From CAXMMR01 sp963692975 (lineage in GTDB: Bacteria; Pseudomonadota; Alphaproteobacteria; Acetobacterales; Acetobacteraceae), in assembly GCA_963692975.2 (NCBI GenBank), contig CAXMMR010000024.1, positions 62,001 to 126,000 of the forward strand: a DNA stretch of 64,000 bases, in the 5' to 3' direction. How positions within the stretch are numbered: the first letter of the stretch is position 1; each line of letters opens with the position of its first letter. The position numbers were made by a program, and so were the translations under genes. Below are positions 26,168 through 33,341 of the stretch, piece after piece. A model generated the notes under the pieces. It ran no database searches. It was not told the origin of the DNA and saw only the letters and a list, made by a program, of their open reading frames with translations.

Positions 26168-26833
26168 CTAGGCGTACGCATACGCCCCGCCCTTCTCCAG
26201 GGCCGCCTTATAGGCCGGCCGCGCCTGGATCGTGGCGAGCCACGCCGCGAGCCGAGGCCGTGCGCCCAGCACCTGGCGTGCGCGCGCGGCTTCGACGGGG
26301 AAACTCATCATCACGTCGGCGGCCGAGAACTCCGGCCCGGTGAACCAGGCGTCGCGCGTCAACTCGGCCTCCATCAGCGCCATCTGCTTTTCCAGCGTCG
26401 GGTTCAGGAACCGCTTCTGCACGCCCTGGCTGATCATCCGCGCCACCGGCCGCACCAGCGCCGGCACCGAGTTCGGCAGCCCGCGGAACACCAGCGTCAT
26501 CACCAGCGGCGGCATCGCCGAGCCCTCGGCGAAGTGCAGCCAGTAGGTGTAGCGCAGCCGCGCCTCGCTGCCCGCAGGTGGCACCAGCCGATGCTGGCCG
26601 TCGTAGCGTTCGGTCAGGTATTCGATGATGGCGCCGGTCTCGGCCACCGTCCGCCCGTCATCGGTGATCACCGGCGACTTGCCGAGCGGGTGCACCGCCA
26701 GCAGCTCGGGTGGTGCGAGCATCGTCCGCGTGTTGCGCTCGTAGCGCCGCACCTCGTAGGGCAGCCCGAGTTCCTCGAGCAGCCACAGCACGCGCTGCGA
26801 GCGCGAGTTCTCCAGGTGATGGACGGTGATCAC
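26168..26833 (-). CDS. Glutathione S-transferase family protein
   Basis: A 221-residue protein with an N-terminal thioredoxin-like domain (ITVHHLENSRSQRVLWLLEE, HPLGKSPVITDDG, and the ETGAIIEYL motif with the cis-Pro/Glu-Ser-like glutathione site) and a helical C-terminal domain. It conjugates or reduces substrates with glutathione in the cytoplasm. Its ATG overlaps the stop of the MaoC-type gene by 4 nt (ATGA), so the two form an operon. In a catabolic block it may detoxify reactive intermediates. The substrate is unknown. Confidence 0.88.
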   Translation of the reverse strand: MITVHHLENSRSQRVLWLLEELGLPYEVRRYERNTRTMLAPPELLAVHPLGKSPVITDDGRTVAETGAIIEYLTERYDGQHRLVPPAGSEARLRYTYWLHFAEGSAMPPLVMTLVFRGLPNSVPALVRPVARMISQGVQKRFLNPTLEKQMALMEAELTRDAWFTGPEFSAADVMMSFPVEAARARQVLGARPRLAAWLATIQARPAYKAALEKGGAYAYA

Positions 26834-27312
26834 GGCTCCACCTGCGGGCTTTGCTCGGACCGTCGCGGCACCACCATCCGGCCGACCATCACTTGAACCA
26901 CCTCGTCATTCTGGTTGCGCGTCTCGCTGCGCATCGTGACCATGCCGCGCTCCGGCCGCGAGCGCGACGGCGCGATGTCGGTGACCTCGCTCACCACATG
27001 CAGCACGTCGCCCGGCCGCGTCGGCCTCGGCCAGCTGAGCTCGACCGCGGCGCCGATCAGGCCGCCGGCGATGGCCGGCCCGCTCGTCACCATCAGCCGC
27101 ATGGTGATCGAGGCGGTGTGCCAGCCGCTCGCCGCCAGGCCGCCGAACAGCGAGCGTTGCGCCGCCGCCTCGTCGACATGGAACGGCTGCGGGTCGAACT
27201 CGGCGGCAAACGCGACCAGCCGCTCCGCGTCCAGCCGGTGCTCGGCCGTGGTGAAGCGCTGCCCGAGCGTCAGGTCGTCGAGATACAGTTCCGGCCGTGC
27301 CTCATCACCCAT
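26830..27312 (-). CDS. MaoC-like hydratase
   Basis: A 160-residue hotdog protein. The hydratase-2 motif is seen as FDPQPFHVDEAAAQRSLFGG followed by GLAASGWHTASI, containing the Asp and His expected for (R)-specific enoyl-CoA hydration. ELSWPRPTRPGDVLHV is also typical. The start is ATG 27312 (MGDEARPELYLDDL); an upstream extension is basic and not conserved-looking. It is the first gene of a two-gene unit with the GST. Confidence 0.87.
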   Translation of the reverse strand: MGDEARPELYLDDLTLGQRFTTAEHRLDAERLVAFAAEFDPQPFHVDEAAAQRSLFGGLAASGWHTASITMRLMVTSGPAIAGGLIGAAVELSWPRPTRPGDVLHVVSEVTDIAPSRSRPERGMVTMRSETRNQNDEVVQVMVGRMVVPRRSEQSPQVEP

Positions 27313-27470
27313 CGCCTGCGCCCTGACTGCTGGAGACCGCCAGCGTAACAGCCTGCGTGGCGCCGACGGAAGGCCAGTGGCGCAGCTCCCGCGGGCCTCG
27401 ATTGAACGGGCAGCCTGCAACTTCAAATTGTGCTGGCGGTGCTACCGGAGCGGGTGCTTAAACGCCGGCT

Positions 27471-28706
27471 ATGGAAAACAGCCGAGCCCGACCGCGCCTC
27501 GGCCTGAAAGCCGCGTCGACCTGGATGATCGTGTCGGTGCTCGCCGCAGCGCTCTTCCTGCTGACGCTGATCGACCTTCGGATCAACTGGTCGCTCGGCT
27601 GGTCGCACCCCTCTCCGGCCAGCCACACCATGCCGGAGGGTGACCTAGCGAGCCTGTGGATGGCGGGCCACCTCGCGCGCCTCGGTCAGCTCGATTGGCT
27701 CTACAACTCCCAGCTGTTCGAGGCCTGGCGGCAGCAGCGGTTCGGCGCGTCGTTACGTGGCGAACCGTGGGTGTATCCGCCGACGGTGTTGCTCATCGGC
27801 GTCCCGCTCTCCTTTTTGCCGCTGCTCCCGGCCTTCCTGCTCTGGGACGGTGCGACGCTTGCGGTGGCTGTGCTGCTGTTGCGCCGCGCGCGTGTGCCCT
27901 GGCCGATCCTGATCGTCGGGTTGGCTGCGCCGGCGACGTGGCGGGTGCTCGTCCTCGGCCAGCACGGCCTGCTCACCGGCGCCCTCGTCGTCGCCGGCTT
28001 GCTGATCGCGCCGACGCAGCCGGTCCAAGCCGGCATCATGCTCGGGCTGTCCACGCTCAAGCCTCAGCAAGGCCTGATCGTTCCGGTGGCCTGGCTGTCC
28101 GCCCGCAACTGGCGGGCGATCGGCGCAGCCGCCGCCATGTTCGCGGTCATGGCCCTGGCGGTCGCAGCGGCGTTCGGCGGCCAGGCCTGGATGCTGTTCC
28201 TCACCCGATCCGAGCCGGCGATCCGGGCGCTGCTTGAGGCGCCGCTGCCCCAGCCCAACATCAACACCGGCGTTTCGGTGTTCTGGATGGCGCGCACGAT
28301 GGGGTCCGGCCTGCCGGCCGCGTATGCGGTGCAAGACGCCGCCGCCCTAGGTGCCGTGGTCCTTGTCTATCGCGCCTGGCGGATGCCTCGTGCCGATCCG
28401 TTCGCACGCATGGCGGCGACCGTCTGCCTGTCGCTCATCATCACGCCGTACGGCTACACGTCGGACATGGTCGCCTACTCGATCGCGGTAGCGGCCGTCG
28501 TCGCCGGGAATGACTGGCGGCTGCGATTGATCGATGGCTTGCTCTGGCTGTGGCCGGCCATCTGCCCAATCGTCGCGATAAAGACGGGCCTGCTCCTCAC
28601 CCCGATCATCGTTGCCATCGCGGCCGCTCTGGCCTGGCGGCAAATGACGCCGGCGGCAATTGACGGCACGATGCCGATGAGAGAGCTCTCGGCCGACGTC
28701 GCGTAG
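27471..28706 (+). CDS. GT87-like (DUF2029) integral membrane glycosyltransferase
   Basis: A 411-residue protein with roughly ten hydrophobic helices. The first loop has MPEGDLASLWMAGHLARLG, matching the periplasmic D-containing motif of GT87/GT-C polyprenyl-phosphate-dependent mannosyltransferases. WVYPPTVLLIGVPLSFLPL and STLKPQQGLIVPV also fit that family. It would transfer a sugar from a lipid carrier to a periplasmic acceptor. The Asp catalytic residue is probably in PEGDLAS. It is convergent with the VTT gene and lies alone on its strand. Confidence 0.78.
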   Translation: MENSRARPRLGLKAASTWMIVSVLAAALFLLTLIDLRINWSLGWSHPSPASHTMPEGDLASLWMAGHLARLGQLDWLYNSQLFEAWRQQRFGASLRGEPWVYPPTVLLIGVPLSFLPLLPAFLLWDGATLAVAVLLLRRARVPWPILIVGLAAPATWRVLVLGQHGLLTGALVVAGLLIAPTQPVQAGIMLGLSTLKPQQGLIVPVAWLSARNWRAIGAAAAMFAVMALAVAAAFGGQAWMLFLTRSEPAIRALLEAPLPQPNINTGVSVFWMARTMGSGLPAAYAVQDAAALGAVVLVYRAWRMPRADPFARMAATVCLSLIITPYGYTSDMVAYSIAVAAVVAGNDWRLRLIDGLLWLWPAICPIVAIKTGLLLTPIIVAIAAALAWRQMTPAAIDGTMPMRELSADVA

Positions 28707-28847
28707 CCACTGGCGGATCAAGCGTGAGTTCTAGCGTTCCCGGTCCGCAGCAGGTCTACCGGGCATAAGGCGAAAGCGGGCCGGCGCTCGCGCCGACGAC
28801 CGGCGTGCACGAAATTGCTGCCAAGCCTGCACGACTTGGCACGATCA

Positions 28848-29558
28848 TCAACGCGAGCCCTCATCCAGACGGAGCGTGCGCCTGACCAGCCGCCCGACCT
28901 GCAGCGTCAGCAATGCCGTCGCCAAGCCGCCAACGCCGAGCAGGACCATCCGGAACACGCCGGCGGAGTGCGCCTCGCTGTCGAACCCGCTCCTGATCAG
29001 CCCGCCCAGGCAGACATAGCCGAGCAAGGCCGGCAGCGCCGCCAGCGTGCCGAGCAGATAGTCGCGCTCGGACACCGACAGCAAGCCCAGCGTGTAGCTG
29101 GTCGCCGCGAACGGCATCACCGGCGAGACGCGCAGCAGGCAGACGAAGCGCCAGTTCTCTTGCGCCAGGCTCGCATCCAGTCGCGCGAGGCGCGGCCGGC
29201 GGCTCAGCAGGCGTTCGATGCCGGAGCGGAACACCGAGCGGCTTGCCCGAAAGGCGATCCAGGCGCCGGCGAAGGTGGTGGCGCTCGCCAGCGCGAAGCC
29301 GGCGGCGACGCCGTAGATCGCGCCGGCGGCCAACCCGACCAGCGAGGCCGGCAGGACGCCGCTCGCGGCGACGACGACCTGCGCCGCGGCGAACAGCGCG
29401 AGGCCGCCGCGGCCGCTGCCATGCACCATGCCGACGATGCGCTGCACAAGCTCGGCCGGGCTGCTCAGAGCGCGCGCCGCCAGCAGCCCGGAGAGCAGCA
29501 GCATCGCGAGCAGCCCGGCCGCCATCGTCACGCCCAGACGGGCGCTCGGCCGCCTCAC
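28848..29558 (-). CDS. VTT-domain (TVP38/TMEM64-like) membrane protein
   Basis: A 236-residue protein with an N-terminal membrane helix and a VTT (DedA-like, SNARE-associated) core: ASGVLPASLVGLAAGAIYG, RVSPVMPFAATSYTLGLL and YVCLGGLIRSGF. These proteins are thought to act as lipid scramblases or transporters in the inner membrane. The ATG overlaps the stop of the GT2 gene by 4 nt, so it is coupled to a glycosyltransferase that may use a lipid carrier. This fits a lipid-linked sugar pathway but is an inference. Confidence 0.82.
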   Translation of the reverse strand: MRRPSARLGVTMAAGLLAMLLLSGLLAARALSSPAELVQRIVGMVHGSGRGGLALFAAAQVVVAASGVLPASLVGLAAGAIYGVAAGFALASATTFAGAWIAFRASRSVFRSGIERLLSRRPRLARLDASLAQENWRFVCLLRVSPVMPFAATSYTLGLLSVSERDYLLGTLAALPALLGYVCLGGLIRSGFDSEAHSAGVFRMVLLGVGGLATALLTLQVGRLVRRTLRLDEGSR

Positions 29559-30337
29559 CGCGGCACGGTCTTGGCGCCGGCCAGTCTTGCCTCGGCGGTC
29601 GGCTGGAACAGCGGCGAGCGGAGCAGGCCCATGCGGTGCAGCCGGAACGTCGCCGCGGTGCGCAGCACGCCAAGCCCGTAGACGATGCTGCGGCGCAGGT
29701 TAATCGAGGAGGCTTCGGCGAAGTAGCGCGTCGGGCAGGAGATCTCGCCGATGCTGAAGCCGCAATGAATGGCCTGGGCGATCATCTGGTTGTCGAACAC
29801 GAAATCGTCCGAGCAGGCGAGCAGCGGCAGGGTCGACAGCACCTCGGCGCTCCAGGCGCGATAGCCGGTGTGATACTCGCTCAGTTTGTGGCCGAGCAGG
29901 ATGTTCTCCACCAGAGTCAGCGCCCGGTTGAAGACGTATTTGTAGAGCGGCATGCCGCCGGCCAGCGCCCCGCGCCCCAGGATGCGCGAGCCCAGCACGG
30001 CGTCGTAATGACCCGAGGCGATCATCGAGGCCATCGCCGTCACCAGCCTGGGGCTGTACTGGTAATCCGGATGCAGCATGACGACGATGTCGGCGCCGCG
30101 CGACAGCGCCGCGGCGTAGCAGGTCTTCTGGTTGCCGCCGTAGCCGAGGTTCACCTCGTGGGACAGCACGTGCAGCCCCATGGCGCGCGCCAGCTGGGCG
30201 GTCTCGTCGCGGCTCGCATCGTCTGTCAGGATGACGTCGTCAACGGTGTCGCGCGGGATCTCGCGCACGGTGCGCGCCAGCGTGCGGGCAGCGTTGTAGG
30301 CCGGCAGCACGACGACCACACGCTTGCCTGCGACCAT
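29555..30337 (-). CDS. Family 2 glycosyltransferase (polyprenyl-phosphate sugar synthase type)
   Basis: A 260-residue GT2 protein: VVVLPAYNAARTLARTVREI, then LTDDASRDETAQLA (nucleotide-sugar Asp), LGYGGNQKTCYAAAL, and VMLHPDYQYSP with the catalytic Asp. It likely makes a polyprenyl-phosphate sugar or glycosylates a lipid at the cytoplasmic face. The start is ATG 30337, with GCAGGAGTG just upstream; a longer frame to 30409 is less likely. It is followed by the coupled VTT gene and preceded by a large membrane protein gene. Confidence 0.88.
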   Translation of the reverse strand: MVAGKRVVVVLPAYNAARTLARTVREIPRDTVDDVILTDDASRDETAQLARAMGLHVLSHEVNLGYGGNQKTCYAAALSRGADIVVMLHPDYQYSPRLVTAMASMIASGHYDAVLGSRILGRGALAGGMPLYKYVFNRALTLVENILLGHKLSEYHTGYRAWSAEVLSTLPLLACSDDFVFDNQMIAQAIHCGFSIGEISCPTRYFAEASSINLRRSIVYGLGVLRTAATFRLHRMGLLRSPLFQPTAEARLAGAKTVPR

Positions 30338-30412
30338 GCCGGACACTCCTGCCTCAAGCCATGTCGTCGCGCCCTCGATCCAGCTTGCCCGGCGGAGGCT
30401 GGCCAGCATCGC

Positions 30413-32077
30413 TCAGTCGCGCCCGGGCGCAAGTTCGGGCGCAAACTCGACCAAGACGTAGCCGCCGACCTGGCGGACGCAGAGCGCCGGGCCGTATGCC
30501 GCGGTGACCCCGCCGACCGTGAGGCCGAACGTATTGGCCGGCGTGAAGGCGGCGAACTCCGGCCGGTGCTGGGCGAGGTCGGCCATGTCGGAGGCCCAGG
30601 CGAAGGGCATCACCGGACTGCCGCCGACGCCCTGCACGGGCGTGTCGCGCACCACGCCGCGGCTCAGCGCCGTCACCATGCTGGAGGTCCAGTAGTCGCC
30701 CACGCCGTGCCGATAGCCATGGCGGTCGAGCCAGCTGGCGAGGCCGGCCGCGCCGACCCGCTCGATGCCCGGCGGCACGCGGGCTTGCCGCCAGCCGATC
30801 TGCACGACGCCGAACGCGAACAGCGCCATCAACCCGCCGAGCAGGCCGGCCGCCAGCCGGGCCGGCACGAGGCCTGCGCCGGCGAGCAGCGCGCGCGCCT
30901 CGAGCACGGCCGCGAGGCTCGCCAGCACATAGCACGGCACCACGTAGCGGGTCGCCGCGTAGGGAAAGCCGATGCCGAAGGAGAGCGCCTGGCGGAATTG
31001 GTCGCTCACCACGTCGAGCCCGGCCAGGCAGAGCGCGCCGAGCACCAGCAGCTGGACGAGCCCGTCGGCGGGCAGCGCGCGCGGCGCGCGCCACACCACG
31101 CGCGCGCAGAGCGCTCCGACGACGCCCGCTGCGGCCAGGCGCGAGCCGGCGATGACCGACCTCGCGTAGAACGGCGGCAGCGCCGGCACCCGGGCGCTGA
31201 ACAGCTGCTGGGCGCCGCGCAGCACCGCGCGCAGGTCGATCGCCATGTCCGCCGGCCCGTGCACCAGGGCGAGCGAGAAGCCGGGCGCGACCGTGAAGCC
31301 GCCGAGCGCCGCCACGGCTCGGTTGAAGCCGCTCGCCGATCCCACAGCGAGCAGGATCGCTCCGGCGACCAGCCACTCGTCGAGCCGCCAGCGCGCGGTG
31401 AACCACAGCCGCAGCGCCGTCAGCAGCAGCCAGGGCGCAAACAGGTAGACGAGGGTGAACGGGTCACTGGCCGCCGCGGCGAAGACGAGCAGCCCGAGCG
31501 GCAGCAGGCGCCAGCGATTGAACCGCCGCCCGGACAGCACCGGCTCGGCGGCGAGCACCGCGTAGAGGCCGAGCATCAGCGGCGCCGTGTGCACCGCGGC
31601 GACCAGCAACGACATCAGCGCCGAGACGAGCGGCAGGCCGAGCAGGTAGAGCGTCGCGAACACCGCAAAGCCGCGCGGACCGCCCGCCCTGGCCGGCTGC
31701 CGCGTCACCAGCAGGCAGCAGGCGAGGAGGAAGGCCGCGAAGATCAGCGCCGGCGCGATGTAGATCAGCCGCGGCGTGCGGCCAAGCAGGAAGCTCGGGA
31801 TGACGAAGACCGGAAGGTCGCTGAAGTAGTAGGTTGTCGGCGCCAGGACCCAGCCGCGCAGCAGCGGATGGCCCGACCGCACGGCGAGCATCTCGTTGTA
31901 GTTCTGCACCGTGTCGGAATTCGGCGGGATCCAGCGCGCGGCGAGGAACTGCCACACGAGGCAGAGCAGGAAGGCGCCGGCGCAGACAAGTCGAACGGTG
32001 TCGAGCCGCCGCAGCCCGTGTGGTTCCGCCCCGTCTCGTCTTGCCGCGTCTGGTCCTGCCTGATGGTGCGCGAGCAT
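30413..32077 (-). CDS. Large integral membrane protein, GT-C-like, unrecognised
   Basis: A protein of about 554 residues with around ten predicted membrane helices and a C-terminal soluble part (GVVRDTPVQGVGGSPVMPFA). The early loop WIPPNSDTVQNYNEMLAVRS has an Asp in a position like GT-C glycosyltransferases, and HPLLRGWVLAPTTYYF also resembles them. I do not recognise a specific family. The start is uncertain: ATG 32077 is chosen, TTG 32113 is possible, and neither has a strong ribosome site. It is upstream of the GT2 and VTT genes on the same strand, so it probably belongs to a glycan or lipid-sugar unit. Confidence 0.7.
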   Translation of the reverse strand: MLAHHQAGPDAARRDGAEPHGLRRLDTVRLVCAGAFLLCLVWQFLAARWIPPNSDTVQNYNEMLAVRSGHPLLRGWVLAPTTYYFSDLPVFVIPSFLLGRTPRLIYIAPALIFAAFLLACCLLVTRQPARAGGPRGFAVFATLYLLGLPLVSALMSLLVAAVHTAPLMLGLYAVLAAEPVLSGRRFNRWRLLPLGLLVFAAAASDPFTLVYLFAPWLLLTALRLWFTARWRLDEWLVAGAILLAVGSASGFNRAVAALGGFTVAPGFSLALVHGPADMAIDLRAVLRGAQQLFSARVPALPPFYARSVIAGSRLAAAGVVGALCARVVWRAPRALPADGLVQLLVLGALCLAGLDVVSDQFRQALSFGIGFPYAATRYVVPCYVLASLAAVLEARALLAGAGLVPARLAAGLLGGLMALFAFGVVQIGWRQARVPPGIERVGAAGLASWLDRHGYRHGVGDYWTSSMVTALSRGVVRDTPVQGVGGSPVMPFAWASDMADLAQHRPEFAAFTPANTFGLTVGGVTAAYGPALCVRQVGGYVLVEFAPELAPGRD

Positions 32078-32113
32078 CGCACGCTTGATGGCCGAGGACA
32101 GGATGTTCCGCAA

Positions 32114-32580
32114 GCGTCGGTCCAGCCGACATTCCGTAAGCGCCGGGTGATCATGCCAGAACTGACTGGCGGCATCGGCGACAAAGCCGCAGCCGGGTCG
32201 CCGCGCGGCCGAGGTCGAGGCACGAATGGCTCATCAGGCCGGCAGCGAGGTCGAGCCGCCTGATGAGCCGAACGAGTCCGCAGCACGGTCAACCGCGCCG
32301 CTCATCTGAGCCGATCAACTGCGAGGCTGGTCTCTCGTCCAGTCGCCGGCCTGCCCCAACTCTCTCACCAAGACCTCAACAAATGATTAACGGCACGGCT
32401 GCGTCCAAAGCCCTGCCGCGCTGCCGCGCGCAGGCTACGCCTCGATCTCCTCGCCACTCGAGTCGCTCCGGATCGTCCAGCTGCCGCCGGGCCGCAACGA
32501 GGCGGCTGTCGCGAACGTCTACCCCACGATCGGGCCCACGATCCGGGGCAGTCGGCCGATCACGGCGCCCGTCGGGGGCG
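32114..32580. other. Non-coding gap with long inverted repeat
   Basis: About 467 bp with no gene I can support. It contains a perfect inverted repeat GGCTCATCAGGC/GCCTGATGAGCC (32228-32239 and 32258-32269, 18-nt loop), which may be a terminator or a regulatory site. It should also carry the promoter of the membrane protein operon. No family A/B or D repeat is present. Confidence 0.6.
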
Positions 32581-33006
32581 TCAGACGACGCTGAGCTTGA
32601 CGTCGACATTGTTCCGTGTGGCGTTCGAATACGGGCACACCTCGTGCGCCTTGGCAACGAGCGCTTCCGCCGCTTCATGCTCCACTCCGGGCATCGTGAT
32701 CTGCAAGGCGATCTCGAGCCCGAACCCACCTTCGGAGCGCGGCCCGATGCCCACGGTCGAGGCGACGGTGGTGTTCTCCGGCACCTTCGGCCCGCCCTGC
32801 GAGGCGACGAACTTCATCGCGCCGAGAAAGCAGGCGGCGTAGCCGGTGGCGAACAGCTGCTCGGGATTGACGCCCGCGCCGCCGGCGCCGCCGAGCTCCT
32901 TGGGCGTCGCGAGCCGCACGTCGACAGCGCCGTCATCGGTCGCCGAGTGACCGTCGCGTCCGCCGGTCGCGGTTGCGTGGGTGCGGTAAAGAACGTTGAC
33001 AGACAT
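32581..33006 (-). CDS. ohr: Organic hydroperoxide resistance protein Ohr
   Basis: A 141-residue OsmC/Ohr-type peroxiredoxin. The peroxidatic Cys is in GYAACFLGAMKFVA and the resolving Cys in HEVCPYSNATRNNVDV. The N-terminus has VLYRTHATATGGRDG with the conserved Arg, and GAGVNPEQLFATGYAACF is an Ohr signature. It reduces lipid hydroperoxides using lipoylated protein partners in the cytoplasm. The length matches the family. No OhrR regulator is nearby in the window. Confidence 0.94.
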   Translation of the reverse strand: MSVNVLYRTHATATGGRDGHSATDDGAVDVRLATPKELGGAGGAGVNPEQLFATGYAACFLGAMKFVASQGGPKVPENTTVASTVGIGPRSEGGFGLEIALQITMPGVEHEAAEALVAKAHEVCPYSNATRNNVDVKLSVV

Positions 33007-33185
33007 GGGGCGTCTCCTTGTCGGGTTGAACGCGGTTCGCGAACAGCGAGCGCAGGACGTTGATCGCCTGCGCGGTGGCGGCGATCAACGCCGGCGTGCC
33101 GGCTCCAGCATTCGGCATCGTAAATTGCGGGCGACTGTATCGCACACGATCAAACTGCCTCGTGTCAGCCGAAAGCGGCGGCAGC

Positions 33186-33340
33186 AGGCCAGGGGCTTTG
33201 CCCCTGGACCCCATTAAAGGCGGAGCCTTTAAAATCCATTTGTCGGCTTCGCCAAGCCACGACGAGCCGCCAGAACTCCGAACGAATGGGGTCTGGGGCC
33301 GCGGGCCCCAGCGGAGTCCAGAGGCAGAGCCTCTGGCCTT
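33186..33340. repeat. Family A/B repeat, full copy
   Basis: Left: CCAGGGGC/GCCCCTGG and AAAGGC/GCCTTT. Middle: CGGCTTCGCCAAGCC. Right: CTGGGGCC/GGCCCCAG and CCAGAGGC/GCCTCTGG ending GGCCTT. It lies in the 335-bp gap between ohr and the M16 gene; the rest of that gap, next to ohr, shows no gene. Confidence 0.9.
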
Positions 33341-33341
33341 C

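Noticed and set aside
29243..32263. A 1006-codon open frame on the plus strand
   Set aside because: It is antisense to three clear minus-strand genes (VTT, GT2, membrane protein) and is arginine/proline-rich, as expected from the third-position GC of the real genes.
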